From Citricoccus muralis (lineage in GTDB: Bacteria; Actinomycetota; Actinomycetes; Actinomycetales; Micrococcaceae): 64,000 nucleotides of DNA. The stretch lies in assembly GCF_029637705.1 (NCBI RefSeq), contig NZ_CP121252.1:992001-1056000 (forward strand). Reading direction: 5' to 3'. Made by a program: the position numbers and the translations under genes. This document shows, in pieces, positions 18,981-28,486 of this stretch (positions within the stretch are counted from its first letter, which is position 1; each line of letters starts with the position of its first letter). The notes under the pieces were generated by a model. That model was not told the origin of the DNA, ran no database searches, and was given only the letters and a program-made list of their open reading frames with translations.

Positions 18981-20078
18981 ATGACCGCACCAGCTCTGTA
19001 TCGTCACCTGTTCGGCCCTGGCCCGACGAACCCGTACCCAGAGGCCACCGCCGCCCTGGGTCTGCCCCTGCTGGGCCATTTGGACCCAGAGTTCATCGCG
19101 CGCATGGATCGGGTCAACGCCGGACTGCGCACACTGTGGGGCACGCAGAACGAGCGCACCATGCCGTTGAGTGCCACAGGTTCTGCCGGCATGGAGGCCG
19201 CGTTCGTGAACACGCTGCAGGACGGTGACGTCGCGGTGATCGCGGTCAACGGCCTCTTCGGTGAGCGGATGTGCGACGTGGCGGCCCGCTGCGGGGCCGA
19301 GGTGGTTCGGGTGGATCACGACTACGGCACCCCGGTGGATACTCAGCGGGTGTTGGAGGCCCACCCGAATCCCACCGTGATTGCTGCTGTGCATGCCGAG
19401 ACCTCCACCGGTGTGCGCTCGGACCTGTCGGCCATCGGCGCCAACAAGGGTGAGGCACTGCTGATCATGGATGCTGTGACGTCGATCGGCGGCATGAAGG
19501 TCGAAGCTGACGCCTGGGGCGTCGATGTGGCTTACGCGGGCACCCAGAAGTGCATCGGTGTCGCTCCCGGTTTGGCGCCGTTCACGTTCTCGGATCGTGC
19601 CTTTGAGCGTCGGGTCGAGAAGCCCCAGTCATGGTACTTGGATCTCGGTCTGCTCGGTGGTTATGCATCCAGTGCCTCTGGCGGCAAGCGCGCCTACCAC
19701 CACACCGCACCGGTGGCGATGGTCGCCTCCCTGGAAGCCGGTATCGACCGGATCCTCGGCGAGGGGCTCGAGAAGGTGCAGTCCCGCCACGAACAAGCCG
19801 GCGCCAGCCTGCAGGCCGGGCTCCAGGAGATGGGGCTAGAACTGTTCGCCGCGGAGGGGCATCGTCTGCCCCAGCTGACCTCCGTCAGGGTCCCCGAGGG
19901 TGTTGATTCGGCCTCGGTGCGTAGCTTCCTCTTGCAGGAATACAACCTGGAGATCGGTGCCGGTGTCGGCCAGTTCGCTGATTCCGTGTGGCGTATCGGC
20001 CTCATGGGACCGAACGCCAACCCCGCCTCGGTTGCCTTGATCTTGACTGCTCTCAAGGATGCGCTGAGCCGCGCCTGA
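18981..20078 (+). CDS. Class V aminotransferase (alanine/serine--glyoxylate type)
   Basis: A 365-residue PLP enzyme from ATG 18981 with GAGG upstream. FGPGPTNPYPEA at the start, MDAVTSIGG and the PLP-lysine in YAGTQKCIG fit the alanine--glyoxylate/serine--glyoxylate aminotransferase group. This group moves amino groups between alanine or serine and glyoxylate. The sarcosine-glycine-serine operon next door gives a plausible role in glycine/serine nitrogen traffic. Purine-catabolism relatives (ureidoglycine--glyoxylate aminotransferase) are an alternative. Its TGA overlaps the ATG of a small membrane protein gene. Confidence 0.82.
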   Translation: MTAPALYRHLFGPGPTNPYPEATAALGLPLLGHLDPEFIARMDRVNAGLRTLWGTQNERTMPLSATGSAGMEAAFVNTLQDGDVAVIAVNGLFGERMCDVAARCGAEVVRVDHDYGTPVDTQRVLEAHPNPTVIAAVHAETSTGVRSDLSAIGANKGEALLIMDAVTSIGGMKVEADAWGVDVAYAGTQKCIGVAPGLAPFTFSDRAFERRVEKPQSWYLDLGLLGGYASSASGGKRAYHHTAPVAMVASLEAGIDRILGEGLEKVQSRHEQAGASLQAGLQEMGLELFAAEGHRLPQLTSVRVPEGVDSASVRSFLLQEYNLEIGAGVGQFADSVWRIGLMGPNANPASVALILTALKDALSRA

Positions 20079-20263
20079 TGGCGGCAATGAAACAGGAGAA
20101 TCGAGGAAACCGATCCGTCTTGTTGACAACCTTGAGCTACCCGCTGTTTCTGGGCGGCGTGGTACTGCTCCTCAGCGGGGGAGGCATTGAAGCTGGGTTG
20201 ATCATGTTCTCGGGGGTCTTCTTGATCGGGGTCAATGAGTTGTGCTTGTATCTCCACATTTAA
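20078..20263 (+). CDS. Small (61 aa) two-helix membrane protein
   Basis: Its ATG overlaps the aminotransferase stop (TGATG), and the frame runs to a stop directly before a strong hairpin. The sequence starts MAAMKQENRGNRSVLLTTL, with two hydrophobic segments at about residues 18-34 and 38-55. Coupling and terminator position argue that it is translated. I do not recognise a family. Codon use is less GC-biased than in its neighbours. Confidence 0.5.
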   Translation: MAAMKQENRGNRSVLLTTLSYPLFLGGVVLLLSGGGIEAGLIMFSGVFLIGVNELCLYLHI

Positions 20264-20293
20264 GGCCCCGACTCGCAGCAGCGAGTCGGGGCC
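20264..20293. terminator. Strong bidirectional hairpin between convergent transcripts
   Basis: A perfect 13-bp stem: GGCCCCGACTCGC (20264-20276) and its complement (20281-20293) around an AGCA loop. It lies between the stop of the small membrane protein gene and the convergent sdaA stop. There is no U-tract, as usual for actinobacterial terminators. Confidence 0.75.
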
Positions 20294-20342
20294 GTTCGAG
20301 ATTCATTAGGTGAACCTGCGAAATCTGACCAAAGTCAGGGTG

Positions 20343-21761
20343 TCAGCACTCCACGACGTTGACGGCGAGTCCGCCGCGTGAGGTCTCCTTGTACTTGGAT
20401 TTCATATCCTTGCCGGTGTCGCGCATGGTCTTGATCGCCTGATCCAAGGTGACGCGGTGTTCGCCGTCGCCGTGCATGGACAATCGGGCGCCGTTGATGG
20501 CTTTCACCGAGGCGATCGCGTTGCGCTCGATGCAGGGCACCTGAACCAACCCGCCCACGGGGTCGCAGGTGAGTCCCAGGTTGTGCTCCAGACCGATTTC
20601 TGCTGCGTTTTCGACCTGACGCGGGCTGCCGCCGAGCACGGCGCACAGCGCGCCGGCTGCCATGGAACAGGCGGAGCCAACCTCGCCTTGGCAGCCCACA
20701 TCGGCGCCAGAGATCGACGCGTTGAGCTTGTACAGCTTGCCGATCGCACCGGCGGTGAGGAAATACTCGACCACCGCGTCATCCTGCTCGGCCGACCCCA
20801 CCTCGCCGTCGTGCACGAAACGCGTGTAGTAGTGCAGCACGGCCGGGATGATGCCGGCCGCCCCATTAGTTGGAGCGGTCACGATGCGCCCACCGGAGGC
20901 GTTCTCCTCGTTGACGGCCAGCGCATAGAGGTTCACCCACTCCAGTGCCCACAGTGCATCCTTGGTGACCCCTAGCTCCTCCTGCTCGCGTAGCCGTCGG
21001 CGCAACTCGGGAGCACGCCGGCGCACCTTGAGACCACCGGGAAGAATGGTCTCCTCGCGCGTGCAGCCGTTCTCAACGCATTCCTGCATCACCGACCAAA
21101 TGCCCAGGATCTGGGAACGAAGGTCATCTTCGGTGTGTTGGGCCAGCTCATTGGCCAACATCACTTGCGCGATGGACAATTTTTCGCGCTCGCAGATCTC
21201 TAGCAACTCATCGGCCGTGGTAAACGGGTAGGGTTCTTCGACGCCGGAGCCTCCGGTGGTGCGCTCGTCGCCGTCTGCTGCTGCGAGCTCTTCGGCGGTG
21301 ACGACGAATCCGCCACCCACCGAGTAGTACTCGCGGCTGTGGAGTTCCACTTTCGCCTCATCGTAAGCGGTAATGCGCATCCCGTTGGGGTGTCCGGGCA
21401 GCGATTTGCGCATGTGCAGGATCAGGTCTTTGTCCCGGCGGAATGCCAGCACCTTCTCGCCGCCAAGGTTGAGCTCGCGGGAGTAGATGACCTGCTCTAC
21501 GGTGCCCTGCGCGGTGTCGGTGTCGATGGATTCGGGCTGTAGGCCCAGCAAACCGAGGATCACCGCATGGTCGGAGCCGTGACCCACACCAGTGGCCGAG
21601 AGGGAACCGTAGAGCTCTGCTTTGACGCGCTGGACCTGAGCTACGAGCCCGCGGTCACGCAGTTCGTCAACGAAAAGTCTCGCCGCTCGCATGGGTCCGA
21701 CCGTGTGCGACGACGACGGTCCGATCCCAATGGAGAACAGGTCCAGCACGCTTAGCGTCAT
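20343..21761 (-). CDS. sdaA: L-serine ammonia-lyase (single-chain, Fe-S)
   Basis: A 472-residue enzyme that deaminates L-serine to pyruvate and ammonia. The start is ATG 21761, overlapping the soxG stop by 4 bases (ATGA), so it is translationally coupled to the sox operon. The fused beta and alpha domains are recognisable: [17 protein letters not shown] at the N-terminus, then [17 protein letters not shown] and [17 protein letters not shown] with the [4Fe-4S] cysteines. In this operon it drains the serine made by GlyA from sarcosine-derived glycine and one-carbon units. Many sox operons end with purU instead. Confidence 0.96.
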   Translation of the reverse strand: MTLSVLDLFSIGIGPSSSHTVGPMRAARLFVDELRDRGLVAQVQRVKAELYGSLSATGVGHGSDHAVILGLLGLQPESIDTDTAQGTVEQVIYSRELNLGGEKVLAFRRDKDLILHMRKSLPGHPNGMRITAYDEAKVELHSREYYSVGGGFVVTAEELAAADGDERTTGGSGVEEPYPFTTADELLEICEREKLSIAQVMLANELAQHTEDDLRSQILGIWSVMQECVENGCTREETILPGGLKVRRRAPELRRRLREQEELGVTKDALWALEWVNLYALAVNEENASGGRIVTAPTNGAAGIIPAVLHYYTRFVHDGEVGSAEQDDAVVEYFLTAGAIGKLYKLNASISGADVGCQGEVGSACSMAAGALCAVLGGSPRQVENAAEIGLEHNLGLTCDPVGGLVQVPCIERNAIASVKAINGARLSMHGDGEHRVTLDQAIKTMRDTGKDMKSKYKETSRGGLAVNVVEC

Positions 21762-22387
21762 AGCAGTTCCTCGCCAACTTCCTGGTAGTTGAATTCCAGC
21801 ATTCCATCGATCAGCCAGCGGACGAGGTAGTCCGTGAACGAGGCGCGCGGGTAGATGCGGAATCGTTCCGCGTCGACCCGATGCAACACCACCGGGACGG
21901 TGCCGATCTGGGTGGAGACGCCGGTGCCGGTGGGGCAACCGGAATCGTGCAGATCAACTGCACAACCCTTCTCGAGTACCGCCCGGGCCGAGGGCCCGGT
22001 GAGCTCGAGGACGGCGCGGTTGGCCGAGACGTCGATGACCTGGCCAGGCAGGCCCTCCAGGCTTGCTGCCGCTTCGGCGTCGGCTCCGGGGGACTGTTCA
22101 CGGGAGACGTCCATATAACTGAACTCGTCGGGGGAGAGCCAGATGATGTGGGCGCCGTGCGGGTCGCCGGTGACCTGGCCGTGCGCGGTCGGCAAAGCCA
22201 CACCGAGCGCCTGCTCGACGGCGGTGGCCGACGGGGAGCCCGGCTGGGCACGGATCACCATCTGCACGGGGAAGGACAGCTCGGAGAGCGCCACCCCACG
22301 ATCGCCGGTGACTTCGGCTTGGGACATCTCGTCAGCCAGATGGGACGCCGGGGTGCGGCGCAGGTGGTTCAGGGTGTTCTCAGCCAT
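21758..22387 (-). CDS. soxG: Sarcosine oxidase, gamma subunit
   Basis: A 209-residue SoxG, the smallest of the GcvT-like subunits of heterotetrameric sarcosine oxidase. The pattern [27 protein letters not shown], then a [17 protein letters not shown] region near the C-terminus, is typical of the family. It overlaps soxA upstream by 8 bases and sdaA downstream by 4, so the unit is tightly coupled. Confidence 0.93.
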   Translation of the reverse strand: MAENTLNHLRRTPASHLADEMSQAEVTGDRGVALSELSFPVQMVIRAQPGSPSATAVEQALGVALPTAHGQVTGDPHGAHIIWLSPDEFSYMDVSREQSPGADAEAAASLEGLPGQVIDVSANRAVLELTGPSARAVLEKGCAVDLHDSGCPTGTGVSTQIGTVPVVLHRVDAERFRIYPRASFTDYLVRWLIDGMLEFNYQEVGEELL

Positions 22388-25331
22388 CTCGGCGTGCTCC
22401 TTCTGGGTCGTAGAAAACCGGTGAGGTGATCTCTACCTCGACCGCATCGTTCGGGTCGGAACTCAGCGGGGCGATGACGATCTCACCGATGCGGTTGCGG
22501 CCGTTCTCCACCAGGGCCAAGCCGAAGGGGCGGCCCAGGGCGGCGGAGAGGTAGGACGAGGTGACGTGGCCGAGCATGGGCACCGGCCCGTCCGTTGCGG
22601 TGACCGGGGAGCCGGCCGCGACCAGTTGGGCGCCTTCCGGCAGTCGGGTGGTGCCGTCCACCGGCAGCACGCCGACCAGGTGCTTGCGGTCTTCGCGGGC
22701 GGTGTCGATGCGCGAGTAGGAGCGCTTGCCCACGAAGTCCTTCAGCTTCGAGACGATCCAGTCCATGCCCGCATCCTGCGGGGTGACGGTGCCGTCGGTG
22801 TCCTGACCAACAATGATGAAGCCCTTTTCGGCGCGCAGTACGTGCATGGTCTCGGTGCCATAGGGGGTGATGTTGAACTCCTCCCCAGCCTCGGCCACCA
22901 GCTCCCAGGTGCTCAGCCCGTAGAAGGTCTCCACGTTGATCTCGAACGCCAGCTCTCCGGAGAAGGAGATGCGGGCTACGCGGGCCGGCACTCCGTTGGA
23001 CAGGGTGGTTTCCCGGAACGCCATGAACGGGAATGCCTCGGCGGAGACATCCAGGTCGGGGGCGACCTTCTCCAGTACGGCCCGGGACTTCGGTCCCACC
23101 ACCGCGATGGTGGACCACTGCTCGGTGACAGAGGTGAAGACGACGTCGAGGTCCGGCCACTCGGTCTGGTGCCACTCCTCGAGCCAGTCCAGCACGGTCG
23201 CCGCGCCACCGGTGGTGGTGGTCATCAGATAACGGTCATCGGCGATGCGCAGGGTGACGCCGTCGTCGAAGATCATGCCGTCGGGCTTGCACATCAGCCC
23301 GTAGCGGCCCATGCCGACCTTGAGCTTGGCGAAGCCGTTGGTGTAGATCCGGTTGAGGAACTCACCGGCGTCGGTGCCGCGGATCTCGATCTTGCCCAGG
23401 GTGGAGGCGTCCATGAAGCCCACGGATTCGCGGGTGGCTGCACACTCGCGCAGGACAGCCGCGTCCATGTCTTCGCCGTCCTGCGGGTAGTACCAGGGGC
23501 GCTTCCATTGTCCGACGTCCTCAAACAAGGCACCGTGCTCCACATGCCAAGGGTGGATGGAGGTGCGGCGGGCCGCATCGAAGAGGTCTCCACGACGACG
23601 CCCGGCCAGGGCCGCGAACGGCACCGGCGTGTAGGGCGCACGGTAGGTGGTGGTGCCCAGCTTCGCCGGATCGGTGACGCCGATGAGGTGACCGATGATG
23701 CCCATGGCGTTGACCCCGGAGGTCTTGCCCTGGTCATTCGCGGTGGAGATCGAGGTGTAACGCTTGACGTGCTCCACCGCGCGCATGCCTGCACCGGTGG
23801 CACGCACGATGCTGGCCACGGTCTGGTCGCGCTGGAAATCCACGAAGTGGGTGTGCCACTCGGAGGGCTGGCCCTCGGGGGCGGGCACCAACCACAACGG
23901 CCGGAAGGTTCCGGTGCTGGACGGCTCCGTGGTGGAGATGGTCAGCGAGGCGGTGCGGCCCAGGGCCTGGGCGGCGCCGCGACCGGCGGTCGCGCCCTCG
24001 GCGAGGGCCTCGGCCAACTGGTAGGAGCCGTTCAGCGCGCCGGCGGTCTGCTGGTCGCGGACCACACCACCGGGCACGAAAGCCTCCACATGGTCGGCCC
24101 AACGCAGCGCACCCTGACGCTGTGAGTGCAGGTGCACCACCGGCGAGAAGCCACCCGAGACGGCGAGCAGGTCGGTCTCGATGCGCTCGGTATCTCCCGT
24201 CAGTTCACCGGTGTCGATGATGGCGGAGACGGTGACTGCGCTGACCCGGTCCTGCGGGCCCTCGCCTTCGGTGCCGATGACGGCCGAACCCGGGATACCG
24301 CGGACCCCGTTGGCCTCCAGCACCGCACGGGCGGTATCGCTGAGTTCGGGGCGGGCATCCACGACGGCGGCGACCTGGACTCCGGCGGCGGCCAGGTCCT
24401 CGACGAGTGCGTAGGCGGAATCGTTGGTAGTGAACACCACTGGATTCTGACCCGCCACTGCAGCCCAACGGTTCAGATAGCTGCGCACGGCCGAAGCCAG
24501 CATGATGCCGGGACGGTCGTTGTCGGCGAAGACGATCGGGCGTTCATGAGCACCGGTGGCGAGTACGACCTGGGCGGCACGGATGTGCCAGATGCGCTGA
24601 CGCGATACCCCGGGGCGCTCGGCCGGTGCCAGGTGGTCGGTGCGCTTCTGCACGGCGATCACGTAGTTGGAGTCGTAGGACCCGAACGCGGTGGTGCGCG
24701 GCAGATAGGTAAAGTCCTCGGCGTCGGAGGTGAGGCCGGCCACCGTCGATCGGGCCCAGGCCACCGCCGGTTCGCCGTCCACGGTCTCACCGCGGGAGGA
24801 CAGCAGCGAACCACCGGGGATCGGCTGTTCGTCGAGCAGCAGAGTGCGGGCCCCGGCGACGGCGGCCTCACGAGCGGCCGACACCCCCGCCGGACCGGCG
24901 CCGATCACGAGCACATCGGTGTGAACGTACTTGTGGTCGTACACCGAGGTGTCGTCTCCCGGATCCAGGCGACCCAGAGTGGGCAGGTACTCGGCACTCA
25001 GGCCATCCACCGCAGCCACGGTAGTGGCGGGCAACATGGACTCGGCCACGCCGCCATCGGAGCGGGCGGCCACATGTAACAGCGCGTTGGACTCTTCCAC
25101 ACCGGCGGCCAGGATGCCGCGGGAGCGGGACTCGTAGTGCGAGGATCCGCAGTCCAGACGTCCGCCGGCCACCAGTGCGGAGGCCACGGTGTCGCCGGCT
25201 CGGGCCGGGTAATCGACGCCGTCCACGGTGATGGTGAACTCGGCGACGTCAGGGCGCAACAGCCCGTGACCGATGCCGAGCGCGCTGATGGTGGTGTCGC
25301 TCAGTCGTGTCGATGAGATGGAGGAGCTCAT
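22380..25331 (-). CDS. soxA: Sarcosine oxidase, alpha subunit
   Basis: A 983-residue subunit. An N-terminal ferredoxin-like/2Fe-2S-fold domain ([18 protein letters not shown]) is followed by an NAD-binding Rossmann domain with [18 protein letters not shown], then a C-terminal aminomethyltransferase-like domain that binds tetrahydrofolate. The heterotetramer oxidises sarcosine to glycine, makes H2O2, and passes the methyl carbon to THF as 5,10-methylene-THF. ATG 25331 is preferred over the adjacent GTG 25334 because GGGAG is spaced 6 bases from it. The start overlaps the soxD stop. Confidence 0.96.
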   Translation of the reverse strand: MSSSISSTRLSDTTISALGIGHGLLRPDVAEFTITVDGVDYPARAGDTVASALVAGGRLDCGSSHYESRSRGILAAGVEESNALLHVAARSDGGVAESMLPATTVAAVDGLSAEYLPTLGRLDPGDDTSVYDHKYVHTDVLVIGAGPAGVSAAREAAVAGARTLLLDEQPIPGGSLLSSRGETVDGEPAVAWARSTVAGLTSDAEDFTYLPRTTAFGSYDSNYVIAVQKRTDHLAPAERPGVSRQRIWHIRAAQVVLATGAHERPIVFADNDRPGIMLASAVRSYLNRWAAVAGQNPVVFTTNDSAYALVEDLAAAGVQVAAVVDARPELSDTARAVLEANGVRGIPGSAVIGTEGEGPQDRVSAVTVSAIIDTGELTGDTERIETDLLAVSGGFSPVVHLHSQRQGALRWADHVEAFVPGGVVRDQQTAGALNGSYQLAEALAEGATAGRGAAQALGRTASLTISTTEPSSTGTFRPLWLVPAPEGQPSEWHTHFVDFQRDQTVASIVRATGAGMRAVEHVKRYTSISTANDQGKTSGVNAMGIIGHLIGVTDPAKLGTTTYRAPYTPVPFAALAGRRRGDLFDAARRTSIHPWHVEHGALFEDVGQWKRPWYYPQDGEDMDAAVLRECAATRESVGFMDASTLGKIEIRGTDAGEFLNRIYTNGFAKLKVGMGRYGLMCKPDGMIFDDGVTLRIADDRYLMTTTTGGAATVLDWLEEWHQTEWPDLDVVFTSVTEQWSTIAVVGPKSRAVLEKVAPDLDVSAEAFPFMAFRETTLSNGVPARVARISFSGELAFEINVETFYGLSTWELVAEAGEEFNITPYGTETMHVLRAEKGFIIVGQDTDGTVTPQDAGMDWIVSKLKDFVGKRSYSRIDTAREDRKHLVGVLPVDGTTRLPEGAQLVAAGSPVTATDGPVPMLGHVTSSYLSAALGRPFGLALVENGRNRIGEIVIAPLSSDPNDAVEVEITSPVFYDPEGARRDG

Positions 25332-25633
25332 CACATTCTCCCTTCGACGGTCGCCGGTGCCGGCGCCGGGGCAGTGTCGTTGGCACCGTAGGTGGCCAGG
25401 AACTCATAGGTGTGGGTGTCGCGGACGGCGTTGAACCATTTCCGGCAGCCGATGGAGTGCTGCCAGCGCTCCTCGAACCGTCCCTTGGGGTTATCCCGGT
25501 AGAACAGGTACTCGGCCCATTCCCGGTCGTTCAGCGCGTGCGGGTCTTCGGGGTAGGCGACGTGCGCCTGTCCGCCGTAGTGGAATTCCACTTCGTCGCG
25601 TGGCCCGCAGTGCGGGCAATTGATCAGCATCAT
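25331..25633 (-). CDS. soxD: Sarcosine oxidase, delta subunit
   Basis: A 100-residue SoxD. CPHCG near the N-terminus plus His and a later GCRKWFN cysteine form the zinc site of the family. [13 protein letters not shown] and [14 protein letters not shown] are its conserved core. It lies between soxB and soxA in the canonical B-D-A-G order, with AAGGAG upstream of the start. Confidence 0.95.
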   Translation of the reverse strand: MMLINCPHCGPRDEVEFHYGGQAHVAYPEDPHALNDREWAEYLFYRDNPKGRFEERWQHSIGCRKWFNAVRDTHTYEFLATYGANDTAPAPAPATVEGRM

Positions 25634-25669
25634 GGCAGTGCAGCTCCTTGGAAGTCGCGAATCCGCGGG

Positions 25670-26887
25670 TCAGTGGGCCACGGCGGCGGCGCCGTGCTCG
25701 TCGATGAGGTGGCCGGTCTCGAAGCGATCCAGGCTGAACGGTGCGTTCAGCGGGTGCGCTTCACCGGTGGCGATGGTGTGGGCGAAAGTGAATCCCGAGG
25801 CAGGAGTGCCCTTGAATCCGCCGGTACCCCAGCCACAGTTCACGTAGAGATCATCGATGGGGGTGTTGGAGATGATCGGCGACGCATCTAGGGTGGTGTC
25901 CACGATGCCGCCCCAGGTGCGCAGCAAGTGCGCACGGGCGAAGATCGGGAACAGCTCCACGGCGGCAGCCATCTGCTCTTCGATGACGTGGAACGATCCG
26001 CGCTGGCCGTAGCCGTTGTAAGAGTCGATACCCGCGCCCATGACCAGCTCGCCCTTGTGGGCCTGCGAGACGTAGACGTGCACGTGATTTGACATCACCA
26101 CGGTGGGGTGGACCGGCTCGAACAGCTCGGACACCAGTGCCTGCAGCGGGTGCGACTGGATGGGCAGCCGGAATCCGGCCAGCTCCGCCAGCACCGAGGA
26201 GTGCCCGGCCGCGGCCAGACCGACCTTGCCGGCGTTGATACGCCCGCGGGTGGTCTCGACACCGATCACGCGGTCGCCGTCCTTGTAGAACCCGGTGACT
26301 TCGCAGTTCTGGATCAGGTCCACGCCCATCTCGTCGGCCTTGCGGGCCAGGGCCCAGGCCACGTGGTCGTGCTTGGCAATACCGGCGCGCGGCTGGTAGG
26401 TGGCGCCCATTACGGGGTAACGGATGTTGTCCGTGATGTTGATGATGGGGCACACCTCCTTGACCTGCTGGGGGTCCAGGAATTCAGCGTCGACGCCGTT
26501 GAGCCGGTTGGCGTTCACGCGGCGCTGGGCCTCGCGCACATCCTGCAGGGTGTGGGCCAGGTTCATCACGCCGCGCTGGGAGAACAGGAAGTCGTACTCG
26601 AGCTCTTCGGGCAGACCTTCCCACAGCTTGAGCGACTTCTCGTAAATCGCGGCCGACTCATCCCACAGGTAGTTCGAGCGGATGATGGTGGTGTTGCGGG
26701 CCATGTTGCCCCCGGCCAGCCAGCCTCGCTCCAGCACCGCCACATTGGTGATGCCGTGGTGCTTGGCCAGGTAGTAGGCGGTGGCCAAGCCGTGGCCGCC
26801 GCCGCCGACGATGACGACGTCATAGCTGGACTTGGGGTCGGGGTTGCGCCAGAGGAAATCTGGGTGCTCGGGCAGGTGATTTGCCAT
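25670..26887 (-). CDS. soxB: Sarcosine oxidase, beta subunit
   Basis: A 405-residue FAD/FMN-carrying catalytic subunit of the DAO family. The dinucleotide-binding motif is [18 protein letters not shown], and the [14 protein letters not shown] motif near the C-terminus contacts flavin. It oxidises sarcosine at the covalent FMN/FAD centre. The start lies 2 bases after the glyA stop, so it is cotranscribed with glyA. Confidence 0.97.
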   Translation of the reverse strand: MANHLPEHPDFLWRNPDPKSSYDVVIVGGGGHGLATAYYLAKHHGITNVAVLERGWLAGGNMARNTTIIRSNYLWDESAAIYEKSLKLWEGLPEELEYDFLFSQRGVMNLAHTLQDVREAQRRVNANRLNGVDAEFLDPQQVKEVCPIINITDNIRYPVMGATYQPRAGIAKHDHVAWALARKADEMGVDLIQNCEVTGFYKDGDRVIGVETTRGRINAGKVGLAAAGHSSVLAELAGFRLPIQSHPLQALVSELFEPVHPTVVMSNHVHVYVSQAHKGELVMGAGIDSYNGYGQRGSFHVIEEQMAAAVELFPIFARAHLLRTWGGIVDTTLDASPIISNTPIDDLYVNCGWGTGGFKGTPASGFTFAHTIATGEAHPLNAPFSLDRFETGHLIDEHGAAAVAH

Positions 26888-26889
26888 GA

Positions 26890-28221
26890 TCAGGCTCCCA
26901 TCGGAGTCAGGTCGGGGTACAGGGGGAAACGCTCAGCCAGGGCTGCCACGCGCTCGCGAAGACCGGCCAGGGACTCCTCGGCGGCGCCGTCTTCACCGTT
27001 GGACTCGGTGCCGGCGATCAGGGTCTGGGCGATGATGTCGGCGACCTCGCGGAAGGCGTCGTCGTCGAAACCGCGGGAGGCGAGCGCCGGGGTGCCGATG
27101 CGCAGGCCGGAGGTCACCATCGGCGGACGCGGGTCGAAGGGCACGGCGTTGCGGTTGATGGTGATGTCGACGGCGGCCAGCAGGTCTTCGCCTTGCTTGC
27201 CGTCCAGGGAGGAATTGCGCAGATCCACCAGCACCAGGTGCACATCGGTGCCACCGGTCAGCACCGAGATGCCGCGAGAGCTGACGTCCTCAGCACTGAG
27301 CCGCTCGGCCAGGATCGCCGACCCGCGCAGGGTGCGTTCCTGACGCTCGCGGAAGCCGGCCTCGGAAGCGATCTTGAAGGCCACGGCCTTGCCCGCAATG
27401 ACGTGCTCGAGCGGGCCACCCTGCTGACCAGGGAAAACTGAGGAGTTGAACTTCTTGGCCAAATCGGCGTCGTTGGTCAGGATGATGCCGCCGCGCGGAC
27501 CCGCCAGGGTCTTGTGTGTGGTGGAGGTGACCACGTGGGCGTGGGGGACCGGGCTCGGGTGCAAACCGGTGGCTACGAGGCCTGCGAAGTGGGCCATGTC
27601 CACCATCAGGTAAGCCCCAACCTCGTCGGCGATCTCGCGGAAGCGGGCGAAGTCGAGCTGGCGCGGGTAGGCGGACCAGCCGGCGATGATCAGCTGCGGT
27701 CGGTGCTCTCGGGCGGCCTCGGCCACGGTGTCCATATCGATCTGGTGAGTCTCTTCATCCACACCGTAAGCAGCTACGTTGTAGAGCTTTCCGGAGAAGT
27801 TCAGCTTCATGCCGTGGGTGAGGTGACCGCCGTGGGCCAGGTTCAGACCCAGGATGGTGTCGCCGGGCTTCAGCAGTGCCGACATGGCCGCGGAGTTGGC
27901 CTGGGCGCCCGAGTGCGGCTGGACGTTGGCATGTTCAGCGCCGAACAGTGCCTTCACGCGGTCGATGGCCAGCTGCTCGATCTCATCGACGAACTCGCAG
28001 CCACCGTAGTAGCGCCGACCGGGGTAGCCCTCGGCGTACTTGTTGGTCAGCACCGACCCTTGAGCCTGCATCACGGCCAGGGCGGTGTGATTCTCAGACG
28101 CTATCATCTCCAGTCCATCTCGCTGACGGCCGAGCTCCGAATCGATGAGCGAGGCGACGTCGGGATCAATGGAGCTGATCTGAGCGGTGAGCTCGTGTGG
28201 GATCTGCTGGGTGGTGGACAA
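26890..28221 (-). CDS. glyA: Serine hydroxymethyltransferase
   Basis: A 443-residue PLP enzyme interconverting serine/THF and glycine/methylene-THF. [15 protein letters not shown], the [11 protein letters not shown] phosphate region and the PLP-lysine in [14 protein letters not shown] are intact. The start is a TTG at 28221, with AAGGGGG 7 bases upstream; no ATG fits the N-terminus. As first gene of the glyA-soxBDAG-sdaA operon it probably runs toward serine, using both products of sarcosine oxidation. It may be a catabolic paralogue rather than the housekeeping copy. Confidence 0.96.
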   Translation of the reverse strand: MSTTQQIPHELTAQISSIDPDVASLIDSELGRQRDGLEMIASENHTALAVMQAQGSVLTNKYAEGYPGRRYYGGCEFVDEIEQLAIDRVKALFGAEHANVQPHSGAQANSAAMSALLKPGDTILGLNLAHGGHLTHGMKLNFSGKLYNVAAYGVDEETHQIDMDTVAEAAREHRPQLIIAGWSAYPRQLDFARFREIADEVGAYLMVDMAHFAGLVATGLHPSPVPHAHVVTSTTHKTLAGPRGGIILTNDADLAKKFNSSVFPGQQGGPLEHVIAGKAVAFKIASEAGFRERQERTLRGSAILAERLSAEDVSSRGISVLTGGTDVHLVLVDLRNSSLDGKQGEDLLAAVDITINRNAVPFDPRPPMVTSGLRIGTPALASRGFDDDAFREVADIIAQTLIAGTESNGEDGAAEESLAGLRERVAALAERFPLYPDLTPMGA

Positions 28222-28267
28222 ATCGGCCCCCTTCGGAACGGTGCGGCCCGGTCGACCGCGGAACGTT

Positions 28268-28291
28268 AATCACCAGATATGCACGGTGATT
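28268..28291. promoter_or_regulatory. Inverted repeat in the glyA-sox leader
   Basis: AATCACC (28268-28274) and GGTGATT (28285-28291) form a 7-base inverted repeat with a 10-base spacer, about 12-35 bases after the predicted start point. It could be a DNA operator or an RNA hairpin. Confidence 0.35.
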
Positions 28292-28295
28292 GAAA

Positions 28296-28307
28296 CTGAT
28301 ATATCAG
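28296..28307. promoter_or_regulatory. Perfect palindrome overlapping the glyA-sox start point
   Basis: CTGATATATCAG is a perfect 12-base palindrome placed immediately after the predicted -10 box. A protein bound there would block initiation, so this is a candidate repressor operator. The IclR and GntR proteins encoded at 31.6-33.1 kb are the obvious candidates. Confidence 0.5.
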
Positions 28308-28309
28308 AG

Positions 28310-28337
28310 TGTTTATGACGAGTATCACTCTTGTCAA
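28310..28337 (-). promoter_or_regulatory. Promoter of the glyA-soxBDAG-sdaA operon
   Basis: On the minus strand, consensus TTGACA (28337-28332), a 16-base spacer and TAAACA (28315-28310). The start point would be near 28303, giving a leader of about 80 bases. Confidence 0.55.
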
Positions 28338-28385
28338 GTGAATGGGCGTATCCGAAACGTTCCCGAAATATTGCCCGCAGACCTC

Positions 28386-28414
28386 TTGACTGTGATGTGA
28401 CTCACTGCCATTAT
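28386..28414 (+). promoter_or_regulatory. Candidate promoter of the BCCT transporter-creatinase unit
   Basis: TTGACT (28386-28391), a 17-base spacer, CATTAT (28409-28414). It is divergent from the glyA-sox promoter, with about 50 bases between the two -35 boxes. The palindrome at 28428-28439 lies just downstream of the start point. Confidence 0.45.
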
Positions 28415-28427
28415 TCATTGCAACAAG

Positions 28428-28439
28428 GTTGCGCGCAAC
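28428..28439. promoter_or_regulatory. Palindromic operator candidate in the BCCT leader
   Basis: GTTGCGCGCAAC is a perfect 12-base palindrome, flanked by further GCAAC/GTTGC-type half-sites at 28418-28425 and 28437-28444. Position about +8 to +19 relative to the predicted start suits a repressor site. Confidence 0.45.
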
Positions 28440-28486
28440 GCAACGTATGGCTGCTTCATTCGGAGCACTGAAGAAAGGGAGCCTTG

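Noticed and set aside
22566-24125. A 519-codon plus-strand open frame opposite soxA
   Set aside because: It is an antisense shadow of a well-identified gene, with Gly/His/Val-rich artefact composition and no start signal.
28222-28486. Possible glycine riboswitch before glyA
   Set aside because: The palindromes look like DNA operators, and no tandem glycine aptamer features are present.
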